Below, piece by piece: positions 1 to 8,768 of a DNA stretch of 64,000 nt (position 1 is its first letter; the number at the start of each line of letters is the position of its first letter). The stretch covers positions 1-64,000 of the forward strand of contig JAFTRN010000042.1 of assembly GCA_017462265.1 (NCBI GenBank), read 5' to 3'. This DNA is from Coprobacter sp. Its GTDB lineage: Bacteria > Bacteroidota > Bacteroidia > Bacteroidales > UBA11471. Under the pieces are notes generated by a model. It worked only from the letters and a program-made list of their open reading frames with translations, was not told where the DNA came from and ran no database searches. Position numbers and translations under genes: made by a program.

Positions 1-172
1 ATACGGGGCTGTAAAAATCGATTACCTAACGGCAATCTTTTTATAACACAAACTCAAGCCCCTCTTTTTATTTTATCGCATAAATTATCTTAAATCATAG
101 ATTTCCGAAGATTTTTAAAATCTTTATCGGACACCAATAAAAATAAACCAGTGTTTATCGGACAGCAATAAT
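1..172. other. Left-edge intergenic stretch
   Basis: AT-rich sequence with no convincing reading frame and no tRNA-like fold. It lies downstream of the pnp terminator. The only structure I see is the pair of direct repeats listed separately. It may belong to the regulatory region of a gene outside the window. Confidence 0.4.
123..170. repeat. Tandem pair of 18-bp direct repeats
   Basis: The word TTTATCGGACAnCAATAA occurs twice, starting at 123 and 153, which puts the copies 30 bp apart. They differ at one base (C or G). The 30-bp period is about three helical turns, so a protein dimer could bind both copies on one face. They lie just beyond the pnp terminator. Function unknown; they could also be part of a dispersed intergenic repeat. 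Confidence 0.5.
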
Positions 173-206
173 AAAAAAATCCGCCCGAATTTCGGGCGGA
201 TTTTTT
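173..206. terminator. Bidirectional terminator after pnp
   Basis: Inverted repeat with arms ATCCGCCCGAA and TTCGGGCGGAT, preceded by an A run and followed by a T run, so it can act on either strand. On the minus strand it ends pnp, whose stop is at 226. Confidence 0.85.
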
Positions 207-225
207 ACGTATTTAGGAGTTGAGA

Positions 226-2433
226 TTAGTCTCTTTTCTCGCGGTTGTCGCGACGGGGACGATTGTTGTTGTGGTGTCCGCCGTTGTTGGGGCGACGCTC
301 GCTACGTTCGGGCATACCCTCGGGACGCGGAGTAAGTTCTTTCATCGAGAGACGGAATTTACCGGTCTTGGGATCGATTTCGAGCAATTTTACGGTTACT
401 TCATCGCCCTCTTTCAATCCCGAATCCTCCATGGTTTCGAGGCGGTTCCAGCTGATTTCGGAGATGTGGAGCAGTCCGTCTTTACCCGGCATAAACTCTA
501 CGAAAGCACCGAATGCGAGAATCGATTTCACTTTACCGGTGTAGGTCTCGCCTACTTCGGGGATAGCTACGATACCTTTGATGCGAGCCAATGCGGCGTC
601 GATAGATTCGCGGTTGGGAGCGGCAATTTCCACGTGGCCCACACCATCGATTTCGTCGATGGTAACGATGGCTTTGGTCTCTTCTTGGATACCTTGTATG
701 ATTTTACCGCCCGGGCCTATTACAGCACCGATCATATCTTTGGGAATATCGAGTACCTCGATGCGGGGAACGTGAGGTTTGAAGTCTTCGCGAGGTTCGG
801 GAATGGTATCGAGTATCTTGCCGAGAATGTGCATACGACCTTCCTTGGCTTGGTTGAGGGCCTGCTCCAATACCTCGTAAGAGAGACCATCGACCTTGAT
901 ATCCATTTGAGTGGCGGTGATACCGTCTTTGGTACCGGTCACTTTGAAGTCCATATCACCCAAGTGGTCTTCGTCGCCGAGAATATCGGAGAGAACGGCA
1001 AATTTTACATTGTCTTTATCGGTGATAAGTCCCATGGCGATACCCGATACGGGTTTCTTTATTTTCACACCGGCGTCCATGAGGGCGAGAGTTCCGGCGC
1101 AAACGGTAGCCATAGACGATGAACCGTTTGATTCGAGGATATCCGATACGATGCGTATAGCGTAGGGGTAGTTGTCGGGAATCATGCTCTTCAAGGCGCG
1201 GTTGGCCAAGTTTCCGTGGCCGATTTCGCGACGACCTACACCGCGACTGGCTTTAGCCTCGCCGGTAGAGAACGGGGGGAAGTTGTAGTGGAGCAGGAAA
1301 CGATCGTGACCTTGGTTCAATACATCATCTACAATCTTCTCGTCGAGTTTGGTACCGAGGGTTACGGTCGAGAGCGATTGTGTCTCACCGCGGGTGAATA
1401 CCGACGAACCGTGAGGTCCGGGAATATAATCTACTTCGCACCAGATAGGACGTATCTGTGTAGTGGTACGGCCGTCGAGACGTTTTCCTTCGTCGAGGAT
1501 ACAACGACGCATGGCCTCTTTTTCTACATCGTGGTAGTAACGTTTTACGAGAGCTTTTTTGGCATCGGCCTCTTCGGGGTCCATGGCGGCGAGATATTTA
1601 TCTACGATGGCTTCGAAAGCCTCACCGCGAGCGTGTTTGTTGGTGTTGCCCGAGCGAGCTATCGCATAAGCTTCGTCGTAGCATTTAGCCCACACGTCTT
1701 TGCGCAATTCTTCGTCGTTTACCTCGTGGCAGTATTCGCGTTTCACGGTAGAACCAACCTCCTCGGCAAGTTCCATTTGGGCTTTACATTGTACCTTGAT
1801 GGCGTCGTGAGCGAACTTCATGGCGGCGAGCAGATCGGCCTCCGATACTTCGTTCATTTCGCCTTCGACCATCATGATGTTGTCGTAGGTGGCACCTACC
1901 ATAATGTCCATATCGGCACGTTCCAATTCCTCAAAAGTGGGGTTTACGCGGAACTGTCCATCAACGCGAGCTACACGCACTTCCGAGATAGGACCGTTGA
2001 AAGGTATATCCGATACGGCGAGAGCGGCCGAAGCGGCAAGACCTGCCAATGCGTCGGGAATATCTACACCGTCGGTCGAAAACAACATTACGTTTACGAA
2101 CGTGTCGGCGTGGTAGTTATCGGGGAAAAGGGGACGCAACGCACGGTCCACAAGGCGCGAGGTGAGGATTTCGTAGTCCGAAGCACGACCTTCGCGACGG
2201 GTGAAACCGCCGGGGAAACGTCCAAATGCTGAATAACGTTCTTTGTACTCTACTTGCAAAGGCATGAAATCTACGCCTTCGCCGGCCTCTTTTGCCGAGC
2301 ATACGGTGGCGAGCAACATGGTATTTCCCATGCGTACCTCTACGGCACCGTCGGCTTGTTTGGCCAATTTACCTGTCTCGATGGTGATGGTTCTTCCATC
2401 GCCCAAATCGATAGTTTTCTTTACAATTTTCAT
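226..2433 (-). CDS. pnp: Polyribonucleotide nucleotidyltransferase (PNPase)
   Basis: Phosphorolytic 3'-5' exoribonuclease that degrades RNA and can add 3' tails, acting as a cytoplasmic trimer. The 735-residue protein has two RNase PH-type domains, a KH domain with the GxxG loop as GPGG near residue 568, and an S1 domain at about 622-687. It ends in a disordered Arg/Asn-rich tail (many RP, RR and NNN) that may bind RNA. An upstream in-frame start at 2532 would add 33 residues unlike the family and would run through the -7 box at 2467-2474. I therefore use the ATG at 2433, where the sequence begins [13 protein letters not shown]. It is a single-gene unit ending at the hairpin at 173-206. Confidence 0.97.
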   Translation of the reverse strand: MKIVKKTIDLGDGRTITIETGKLAKQADGAVEVRMGNTMLLATVCSAKEAGEGVDFMPLQVEYKERYSAFGRFPGGFTRREGRASDYEILTSRLVDRALRPLFPDNYHADTFVNVMLFSTDGVDIPDALAGLAASAALAVSDIPFNGPISEVRVARVDGQFRVNPTFEELERADMDIMVGATYDNIMMVEGEMNEVSEADLLAAMKFAHDAIKVQCKAQMELAEEVGSTVKREYCHEVNDEELRKDVWAKCYDEAYAIARSGNTNKHARGEAFEAIVDKYLAAMDPEEADAKKALVKRYYHDVEKEAMRRCILDEGKRLDGRTTTQIRPIWCEVDYIPGPHGSSVFTRGETQSLSTVTLGTKLDEKIVDDVLNQGHDRFLLHYNFPPFSTGEAKASRGVGRREIGHGNLANRALKSMIPDNYPYAIRIVSDILESNGSSSMATVCAGTLALMDAGVKIKKPVSGIAMGLITDKDNVKFAVLSDILGDEDHLGDMDFKVTGTKDGITATQMDIKVDGLSYEVLEQALNQAKEGRMHILGKILDTIPEPREDFKPHVPRIEVLDIPKDMIGAVIGPGGKIIQGIQEETKAIVTIDEIDGVGHVEIAAPNRESIDAALARIKGIVAIPEVGETYTGKVKSILAFGAFVEFMPGKDGLLHISEISWNRLETMEDSGLKEGDEVTVKLLEIDPKTGKFRLSMKELTPRPEGMPERSERRPNNGGHHNNNRPRRDNREKRD

Positions 2434-2466
2434 CTTATAATATTTTCTCTTCTGTCTAAAATCGTG

Positions 2467-2474
2467 CAAAGATA
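2467..2474 (-). promoter_or_regulatory. Promoter -7 box for pnp
   Basis: On the minus strand the sequence is TATCTTTG, an exact match to the Bacteroidetes -7 box TAnnTTTG. Transcription would begin near 2461, about 28 nt before the pnp ATG. I see no clear -33 TTTG. Confidence 0.6.
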
Positions 2475-2603
2475 AGCAAAGTTTGTCGGTAATCGAGTGA
2501 AAATGAAAGAAAATCTTTGTCGATTTAACCACTTTTCGCCTTTTCGATGTATTTTTTCACCCTCTTTCTCCTAAAAAATTCCGCATTTTGACAAAATGTA
2601 TGT

Positions 2604-2611
2604 TATCTTTG
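2604..2611 (+). promoter_or_regulatory. Promoter -7 box for the thioredoxin-fold lipoprotein
   Basis: TATCTTTG, an exact -7 box about 60 nt before the ATG at 2670. It diverges from the pnp promoter. The -33 region is not a good match. Confidence 0.6.
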
Positions 2612-2669
2612 CGGAAAAAGTGGGACGATACACAGATACACTCACTCTTGAATTTGTAAAATGATTGTT

Positions 2670-3821
2670 ATGAAAAAATTATCGATACTGTTTGTACTGG
2701 CCTTGCTGGTGTGCGGTTGTGCCAAGGAACGGTTTCACATAACCGGTCACGTAGCCGGCGGAGAGGGTAAAATGCTTTATTTCGAGGCAATGGAATTGAC
2801 GCGTACCACGTTGCTCGATTCGTTGCGACTGCCGGCCGACGGGGCTTTTGCGTTTGAGGCTCCGACAACGGAATATCCCGAGTTTTATCGTTTGCGGCTC
2901 GAAGGCTCGTATATACATCTGGCGGTAGATTCTACCGAGACGATAAATGTGGAGGTGGCTCGATTGCCTATTGCTGCCGATTATAGCGTCACGGGGTCGG
3001 CCGAGAGCGAGAAGATACGTGTCATCGCCGAGGCCGGTAATCGGTTGAAGAGTGCCTATGACGTTGCTACTCGGCGAGTAGCGAATACTCCGGCCGAGCG
3101 TGCGCAAAAAGCCGAAACCTTGCAAAAGGAAATAGATCTTTACAAAGCGAAGGTAAGTCCCTATATCTATGAAAATCCGGCCTCGCAAGCGGCCTATTTC
3201 GCCATATTTCAGCGAGTGAACGGTCTTGATGTGTTCGACCGTACCAATCGCAAAGATAGTCGCGCCGTACTTGCCGTGGCCAATGCCTATCACTCGTTCA
3301 TGCCCGAGTCGCCTCGTTCTAAGCATCTTTATGATGTGGGTGTGGCTATATTGCAACACGATCGTGCCGCGCGTATGGCCCAAAACGATACCGTACCGGC
3401 TGCCAAGGAGGTGTCGCTTATCGATATAGTGTTGCCCGACCAATATGGAAAGAAACATAGCTTGCATGAGCTGAAAGGAAAAGTCGTGTTGCTCGATTTT
3501 ACCGCCTATACCGCCGAGGGGGCACCCGATTACAACCGCGCCTTGGTGGCTCTGCACGACCGTTATCACTCCGAGGGCTTCGAGATATACCAAGTATCGG
3601 TCGATACCGATGAGAATCAGTGGCAGGTCTCGGCCGATAATCTGCCGTGGGTATGTGTGCGCGGTTCGGAGAGTGAAAATATCAGAGCGCTGCGCTCATA
3701 CAACGTGCAGAACCTGCCTACGGCTTTCCTTATCGACCGCGATGGCGTGTTGCAACAACGTGTGGAGGCGATGAAAAATCTGCCCCGCGACATCGAAAAA
3801 TTACTCAAACAGAAGAAGTAA
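2670..3821 (+). CDS. Thioredoxin-fold lipoprotein (DUF4369 + TlpA-like), no CXXC
   Basis: A lipoprotein of 383 residues with a signal peptide and lipobox ending LVCGC (lipid Cys about residue 17). The N-terminal half (about 20-115) resembles DUF4369 and a coiled middle follows. The C-terminal part (about 245-380) is a TlpA/ResA-like thioredoxin fold with the cis-proline segment NLPTAF. The active-site position reads FTAYTAEGAP, where active relatives have a WCxxC motif, so no redox pair is visible. It probably acts in the periplasm or on a membrane as a binding or scaffolding protein rather than a disulfide reductase. An in-frame ATG nine bases upstream (2661) is an alternative start. Confidence 0.85.
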   Translation: MKKLSILFVLALLVCGCAKERFHITGHVAGGEGKMLYFEAMELTRTTLLDSLRLPADGAFAFEAPTTEYPEFYRLRLEGSYIHLAVDSTETINVEVARLPIAADYSVTGSAESEKIRVIAEAGNRLKSAYDVATRRVANTPAERAQKAETLQKEIDLYKAKVSPYIYENPASQAAYFAIFQRVNGLDVFDRTNRKDSRAVLAVANAYHSFMPESPRSKHLYDVGVAILQHDRAARMAQNDTVPAAKEVSLIDIVLPDQYGKKHSLHELKGKVVLLDFTAYTAEGAPDYNRALVALHDRYHSEGFEIYQVSVDTDENQWQVSADNLPWVCVRGSESENIRALRSYNVQNLPTAFLIDRDGVLQQRVEAMKNLPRDIEKLLKQKK

Positions 3822-3855
3822 GGAGCGATAGCAGATTAAAATTTCAGGGATTTTA

Positions 3856-3887
3856 TTTGCAAATCTCGAAAATAAGTTCTATCTTCG
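3856..3887 (+). promoter_or_regulatory. greA promoter (TTTG-N20-TATCTTCG)
   Basis: TTTG at 3856-3859, a 20-nt spacer and TATCTTCG at 3880-3887 match the Bacteroidetes promoter pattern, with one mismatch in the -7 box. Transcription would start near 3894, giving greA a leader of about 145 nt that contains the hairpin at 3905-3945. Confidence 0.6.
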
Positions 3888-3904
3888 CAACTGTATAAGA
3901 TACT

Positions 3905-3945
3905 AAAAAGGAGTTCCGATTGTTAAACAGTCGGGCTTCTTTTTT
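3905..3945 (+). terminator. Terminator-like hairpin inside the greA leader
   Basis: Nested stems: the A/G-rich segment 3905-3913 pairs with the C/T-rich segment 3936-3944, and CCGATTGT pairs with ACAGTCGG around a TAA loop, with G-U pairs allowed. A T run follows directly. It lies downstream of the predicted greA promoter, so it may be an attenuator. It could equally be the terminator of the lipoprotein gene that stops at 3821. Confidence 0.55.
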
Positions 3946-3956
3946 GTTATCTTAAA

Positions 3957-3993
3957 AGCCGTTTCAAAAAAATCTTAAAAAAGGCTGAAACGG
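3957..3993 (+). promoter_or_regulatory. Second leader hairpin before greA
   Basis: CCGTTTCA (3959-3966) pairs perfectly with TGAAACGG (3986-3993). AGCC (3957-3960) can instead pair with GGCT (3983-3986), and the two pairings share bases and exclude each other. This is a possible switch between two folds, 50 nt before the greA start. Confidence 0.4.
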
Positions 3994-4039
3994 TTTAAAA
4001 TATGAAAATATTAAAAATTAAAATATAGGAGATATAACT

Positions 4040-4510
4040 ATGGCAGTTGTGTACATGACCGAAGAGGGGTATAAGAAAATGATGGACGAAATCGTCTATC
4101 TCGAAACTGTGCAACGCCCCGAAATTTCTCGTCAGATAGCCGAGGCTCGCGACAAGGGCGACTTGTCGGAGAATGCGGAATATGATGCAGCGAAAGAGGC
4201 GCAGGGATTGTTGGAAATGAAAATTGCCCAGCTCAAAGACAAAGTGGCGAATGCTCGCATTATCGACGATTCGAAACTCAACACCGATGAGGTGCAAATA
4301 CTCAATCGTGTGAAGATACGTAACGTGCAGAACAATATGACGATGACCTATACCATCGTTACCGAGAGCGAGGCCAATCTGCGTGAGGGCAAGATTGCGT
4401 CGAGTACCCCCATCGCACAGGGATTGCTGGGTAAGAAGGTTGGCGATATTGCCGAAATCAAGGTCCCCGCAGGTGTTATGAAATTTGAGATTGTAGAGAT
4501 TTCCATTTAA
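4040..4510 (+). CDS. greA: Transcription elongation factor GreA
   Basis: Binds the secondary channel of RNA polymerase and stimulates cleavage of backtracked transcripts. The length of 156 residues is normal. The N-terminal coiled coil (about 1-75) carries the acidic tip region with GDLSENAEYDAAKE, and the C-terminal FKBP-like domain follows (about 80-156, ending VMKFEIVEIS). The start is supported by AGGAG at 4027. It has its own promoter and a structured leader, and the HIT-family gene follows 14 nt downstream, probably co-transcribed. Confidence 0.97.
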   Translation: MAVVYMTEEGYKKMMDEIVYLETVQRPEISRQIAEARDKGDLSENAEYDAAKEAQGLLEMKIAQLKDKVANARIIDDSKLNTDEVQILNRVKIRNVQNNMTMTYTIVTESEANLREGKIASSTPIAQGLLGKKVGDIAEIKVPAGVMKFEIVEISI

Positions 4511-4524
4511 GAACGGAGGTAGAT

Positions 4525-4917
4525 ATGCCTACTATTTTCAGTCGTATAGTAGCCGGCGAAATACCCTGCTACAAAATTGCCGAGGACGAGAAATATTTCG
4601 CTTTCCTCGATATAAATCCTCTCTCGAAGGGTCACACGCTGGTGATACCCAAAGCCGAGGGTGATTATATATTCGATATGGACGATGAGGCCTATGTGGG
4701 TTTGCAATTGTTTGCCAAGAAAGTGGCTCATGCCATAGAGAAGGTCGTACCGTGCAAACGTGTGGGTGTGGCTGTCATGGGGCTCGAAGTGCCTCACACG
4801 CATATACACCTTATCCCCATCAACAGTGAGAGCGATATGGTGATTTCAAATCCCAAGTTGAAGCTTGCTCCCGAGGAGATGCAGGCCATAGCCGATGCTA
4901 TCGTCACACAAATGTAA
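4525..4917 (+). CDS. HIT-family nucleotide-binding protein
   Basis: Histidine-triad protein of 130 residues, the Hint/HinT branch of nucleotide phosphoramidases and hydrolases in the cytoplasm. The triad HTHIHLIP lies near residue 92, and the N-terminal FSRIVAGEIPCYKI and PLSKGHTLVIPK blocks are typical. It follows greA closely and ends before a strong bidirectional terminator. The physiological substrate cannot be told from sequence. Confidence 0.93.
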   Translation: MPTIFSRIVAGEIPCYKIAEDEKYFAFLDINPLSKGHTLVIPKAEGDYIFDMDDEAYVGLQLFAKKVAHAIEKVVPCKRVGVAVMGLEVPHTHIHLIPINSESDMVISNPKLKLAPEEMQAIADAIVTQM

Positions 4918-4936
4918 ACAGCTTAAAATCCATGAA

Positions 4937-4980
4937 ACAAAAACGAGCGCATCGCCATAGGGAGGTGCGCTCGTTTTTGT
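4937..4980. terminator. Bidirectional terminator between HIT gene and permease gene
   Basis: Perfect 15-bp stem with arms ACAAAAACGAGCGCA and TGCGCTCGTTTTTGT around a 14-nt loop. It has T runs on both strands and serves the two convergent transcripts. Confidence 0.9.
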
Positions 4981-4996
4981 ATGATATGGTGCGGGT

Positions 4997-6235
4997 TTAC
5001 TCCTCGTCGCGAGAGAGCAGACGATGGCGGAGGGATTTCACAGGGTACCACGAGGCGATAAAGCCTATGAGCACGACTACAATCAATACCACAAGGGCGT
5101 CGCTCCATAGTAAATGCACGGGGTAGGCGTCGATGATAAATGCCCCCGATGTGCCCCCCATACGCAATAGCCCGAAAGCCTCTTGCAGACGGCATAAAAT
5201 AATACCGGCTGTCAGTCCGCCTCCGGCACCGAAAGCCGATATGAGCCACCCCTCCGTGAGGAATATGCGCGATATGAGCGTATCGTCGGCGCCGAGGTTG
5301 CGCAGGGTAAGTATGTCCTCTTTTTTGTCGATGATGAGCATCGACAGCGATCCGATGACGTTGAACGTGGCAATCATGAGTATGAAGAGCAGAATGAGGA
5401 AGGTAATCCATTTCTCGATTTGCATCATACTGAACGCCGCGGATTGTTGTTGCAGACGGTTTTGTACACGGTAGGCGGGGCCGAGGTGCTGTTGCAGCCG
5501 TTTTATTACCGCTCGTTCGTCGGCGGTATCGGTGAGGCGTAGCTCGAGAGCCGAGGCTTCTATCGTATAGTCATATAATTGGCGCACCAACGCGAGGGGG
5601 GCGAGTACCCAAGTCTCGTCGTATTCTTGCTGATTGACTAAGAATATGGCCGAAGGTCGCACTTGTTCCTCGCGAAAGGAGGTGGAGGGGTTGGCCAGAT
5701 TGACACGAGCTTTGCGTTTGGGAGCGAATATCCTTACGGGACGCGAGAACAGTGCGCCGGTCTCAAGGTGAGAGGCTACTCCTATTCCCAGGGCCAATCG
5801 GTATTCGGTGGTATCGCTCAAGTGAAATTCTCCGGTATAAAGAATGTCGTCGATAGTGGGATGTACGTCGGTATATTCGGGGGAAACCCCTTTGAGAAAT
5901 ATCGGCATTTGATTTTTTCCGAAAACAGCCAACGCGTTTTCCTCTATCACCGGGGCAATAGCGGCAATATCGTTCCAGTGGTATATCGCGGCGATTTCGG
6001 GGGCGGAGGTATCGAGCGTTTTCCCCGATACAGGAGCGATTTTTACTTGCGGGTCGAGTTGAGAGCAGAGGGTTGCCACAAGCCCTTGAAATCCGTTATA
6101 TACCGACAATGTGCAGATGATAGCCATTGTGGTCACGGCCACACCGAGTACCGACACGAGCGATATAAGGTTTATGGCACTGTGCGATTTCTTGGCAAAA
6201 AGGTAGCGTAGGGCTATTTTTAAGGGAAGTGGCAT
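4997..6235 (-). CDS. LolC/LolE-type ABC transporter permease
   Basis: Inner-membrane permease of 412 residues in the FtsX/MacB/LolC family. There is one membrane helix at about 22-45, a large periplasmic domain (about 48-265), then three helices at about 275-300, 315-345 and 375-400 forming the FtsX domain. By family it is likely to help move lipoproteins toward the outer membrane. No ATPase partner gene is adjacent. It is the last gene of the aroQ-pyk-OMT-rbfA operon, 9 nt after rbfA. Confidence 0.88.
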   Translation of the reverse strand: MPLPLKIALRYLFAKKSHSAINLISLVSVLGVAVTTMAIICTLSVYNGFQGLVATLCSQLDPQVKIAPVSGKTLDTSAPEIAAIYHWNDIAAIAPVIEENALAVFGKNQMPIFLKGVSPEYTDVHPTIDDILYTGEFHLSDTTEYRLALGIGVASHLETGALFSRPVRIFAPKRKARVNLANPSTSFREEQVRPSAIFLVNQQEYDETWVLAPLALVRQLYDYTIEASALELRLTDTADERAVIKRLQQHLGPAYRVQNRLQQQSAAFSMMQIEKWITFLILLFILMIATFNVIGSLSMLIIDKKEDILTLRNLGADDTLISRIFLTEGWLISAFGAGGGLTAGIILCRLQEAFGLLRMGGTSGAFIIDAYPVHLLWSDALVVLIVVVLIGFIASWYPVKSLRHRLLSRDEE

Positions 6236-6244
6236 ACCCGGAGG

Positions 6245-6580
6245 TTATTTATTCAACAGGGAGTCGATGTTTTCGATGTAATCGAGCGAGTCGTCGAGGA
6301 AAAACATCAATTCGGGAGTTTTGCGCAGTTGGAAGCGCACTCTTGCAGCAAGGTCATAACGAATACTCTTGGCGTTGTTGCGTACCGATTCCAATATCTC
6401 GGCCGCTTTTTCCGAGGGGAAGATGCTGAGGTAGGCCTTGGCCACGCTCAGGTCGGGACTTACCCTCACGACGCTTACCGATACCAATGTACCGGGCATT
6501 TTGCGGGTTTCTGCCAGAAATATTTCGCTTAATTCTTTTTGTAGCAGACGGCTTATTTTACTTTGTCTTGTTGTTTCCAT
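6245..6580 (-). CDS. rbfA: Ribosome-binding factor A
   Basis: Small KH-fold protein (111 residues) that binds the 30S subunit during 16S rRNA 5'-end maturation and cold adaptation. Typical features are the N-terminal RQSKISRLLQKELSEIF and the central VSVVRVSPDLSVAKAYLS. It sits between the O-methyltransferase and the permease on the minus strand. Confidence 0.94.
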   Translation of the reverse strand: METTRQSKISRLLQKELSEIFLAETRKMPGTLVSVSVVRVSPDLSVAKAYLSIFPSEKAAEILESVRNNAKSIRYDLAARVRFQLRKTPELMFFLDDSLDYIENIDSLLNK

Positions 6581-6646
6581 AGTTGTAATTTGCTAAAAAA
6601 GGCTCTAAGATAATCAATATCTTGTGTAAATCCAATTCGAAAATGA

Positions 6647-7276
6647 TTATTTTTTCCAAATAACGGTGAGACCGTCGCGCAGGGGCAGTATCACTTTCTC
6701 TATGCGGTTGTCGGCGGCAATCTTGTCGTTGAAGGCCATGACGGCAAGTGTCTGTGTGTCGTGCGACCGGCCATCGCATACCTTGTTGTCCCACAGAGTG
6801 TTGTCGGCGAGAATCACTCCGCCCGGAGTTACAAGGTCGAAAATCATGTTGTAATAATCGCTGTATCGGCGTTTGTCGGCATCGATGAATACGAGGTCGA
6901 ATGTAAGCCCGAGCCGGGGTACCAGCTCCAACGCGTCGCCCATGTGCAGGTGTATGCGTTGGGCCTGTGGGGCTTGCTCCAAATGTGCCCGAGTAAAATC
7001 TTCGATTTCATCGTCGATTTCCACGGTATGCAATTCGGCATCGTCGGGCATACCCTCGGCGAGGCACAGGGTGGAGTAGCCTGTAAAAGTGCCTATTTCC
7101 AATATGCGACGGGGGCGTTGCATACGACACATCATTTTGAGAATACGCCCCTGTAAGTGCCCCGACATCATACGCGGTCGCAGCGTATGTATGTGGGTGT
7201 CGCGACAGAGAGTCGATAGCAGTTCTCCCTCTGCGTCGATATGGTTCAGAATGTAATCGTCGAGAGGTGTAGGCAT
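6647..7276 (-). CDS. Class I O-methyltransferase (caffeoyl-CoA OMT-like)
   Basis: SAM-dependent O-methyltransferase of 209 residues. The SAM-binding motif EIGTFTGYSTLCLAEG lies near residue 60. The metal-binding region DADKRRYSDYYN and a later DNTLWDNKV segment follow, as in divalent-cation-dependent catechol-type methyltransferases. The substrate is unknown. Its start is adjacent to the pyk stop (1-nt gap), so the two are translationally close. Confidence 0.9.
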   Translation of the reverse strand: MPTPLDDYILNHIDAEGELLSTLCRDTHIHTLRPRMMSGHLQGRILKMMCRMQRPRRILEIGTFTGYSTLCLAEGMPDDAELHTVEIDDEIEDFTRAHLEQAPQAQRIHLHMGDALELVPRLGLTFDLVFIDADKRRYSDYYNMIFDLVTPGGVILADNTLWDNKVCDGRSHDTQTLAVMAFNDKIAADNRIEKVILPLRDGLTVIWKK

Positions 7277-7277
7277 A

Positions 7278-8747
7278 TTATCGGTTGTCGTCGAGGTTGG
7301 GCAATATATAGCGGTCGTAATCTTTCAAGATGAGGCCGGCCTTGTTTATTTCGAGGAAAGTACTTCCATACTCTTCGCCGAGCGCACCACCGATATAGGC
7401 TATGAGGTCTTCTTTCTTGATGAGCCCGTCGTGTATGAGCGACGACAGCCCGTGGAAGAGGTAGTTTCTCGATGAAGCCATTTCATTCTGATAGAAGGCT
7501 ATGACACCATACGAAAGAGCCAACTCGCGCATGGTGCGCTCGCTGTAACATACGGCCAACACAGGGTCTTTACCCCTATATGCGGCCAGGTTGCGGGCGG
7601 TACGTCCCGAATATCCGTCGGTGACAATGGCTTTTACGCCCAATGTTGTTGCCGATTCTACAGCTTGTTTGGCCAGGAACGAGGTTGTATCGATGACTTC
7701 GCCCTCGACATTTACCTGTATGTCGTTGTCGGATAGCTTTGTGACCTCGGCCTCTTTGGCAATGCGCGACATGGTGGCGATAGCCTCTACCGGATATTTT
7801 CCGTATGCTGTTTCTCCACTCAGCATCAGAGCATCGGTGCGGTAATAGATGGCGTTGGCGATATCGGTCACTTCGGCCCGGGTAGGACGGGGATTTTTTA
7901 TCATCGAGTGCAACATCTGGGTGGCGACGATTACCGGCTTTTTGGCCTGTACGCATTTCTTGATGAGGCGACGTTGTATGCCGGGAATTTTTTCTTGAGC
8001 CACCTCTATACCGAGGTCGCCTCGGGCAATCATCACGCCATAAGCCACCTCGAGTATCTCGTCGATATTATCGACACCCTCTTGATTCTCGATTTTAGCG
8101 ATGATTTTTATCTTGCTGTTGTGAGCATCGAGTATCTCTTGTATAGCGAGAATATCTTGTTTGCTCCGCACGAACGAGTGGGCGATGAAGTCGATGTCTT
8201 TCTCTATGGCATAGAGTATGTTACGGCGATCTTTCTCGGTGAGAGCGGGTAGGTTGATGCGTACACCGGGAACGTTTACACTCTTGCGCGAACCTAATTC
8301 GCCGGCGTTTTGGGCTACACACAACAGATAGTCGTCGTGCTTTTCCAATACTCGGAATTCCAACTCTCCGTCGTCGATGAGCACGACGCTTCCTATCGAT
8401 AAGTCCTTGGCGAAATCGAGGTACGACACACATATCTCACTCTGGGAGGTGTATGCGTCGGGATTGCCTTTCATGCGCACAATATCTCCGGCCGTGAAAG
8501 AGATGTTTTCGTCATTTTCGATAAATGTGGTGCGTACCTCCGGGCCTTTGGTGTCCATCAGTATGGCTATGGTGTTGGATACGGCTCTTACGTTGCCGAT
8601 GATACGGTCGAATCCTTCGGCATTGAGGTGCGCCGAGTTCATACGCACGACATTCATACCATTCTCGTAGAGGGCGCGAACGAAATCTATCTCGCAACGT
8701 TTGTCCGATACGGTAGCGACTATTTTGGTCTGTTTCGATGTAATCAT
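7278..8747 (-). CDS. pyk: Pyruvate kinase
   Basis: Converts phosphoenolpyruvate and ADP to pyruvate and ATP in the last step of glycolysis. The 489-residue protein begins with KQTKIVATVSDK and has the barrel motif VRMNSAHL and the Mg/PEP-binding signature IMIARGDLGIEV, followed by the C-terminal regulatory domain. It lies between aroQ and the O-methyltransferase in a compact minus-strand operon. aroQ makes a shikimate-pathway intermediate, and that pathway uses PEP. Confidence 0.97.
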   Translation of the reverse strand: MITSKQTKIVATVSDKRCEIDFVRALYENGMNVVRMNSAHLNAEGFDRIIGNVRAVSNTIAILMDTKGPEVRTTFIENDENISFTAGDIVRMKGNPDAYTSQSEICVSYLDFAKDLSIGSVVLIDDGELEFRVLEKHDDYLLCVAQNAGELGSRKSVNVPGVRINLPALTEKDRRNILYAIEKDIDFIAHSFVRSKQDILAIQEILDAHNSKIKIIAKIENQEGVDNIDEILEVAYGVMIARGDLGIEVAQEKIPGIQRRLIKKCVQAKKPVIVATQMLHSMIKNPRPTRAEVTDIANAIYYRTDALMLSGETAYGKYPVEAIATMSRIAKEAEVTKLSDNDIQVNVEGEVIDTTSFLAKQAVESATTLGVKAIVTDGYSGRTARNLAAYRGKDPVLAVCYSERTMRELALSYGVIAFYQNEMASSRNYLFHGLSSLIHDGLIKKEDLIAYIGGALGEEYGSTFLEINKAGLILKDYDRYILPNLDDNR

Positions 8748-8768
8748 ATAATGTAAGAAGGGTTGTTC

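Noticed and set aside
220-1122. Long plus-strand frames opposite pnp (also 1216-2232)
   Set aside because: They are antisense to a well-conserved gene, have no family-like features, and follow from its codon pattern.
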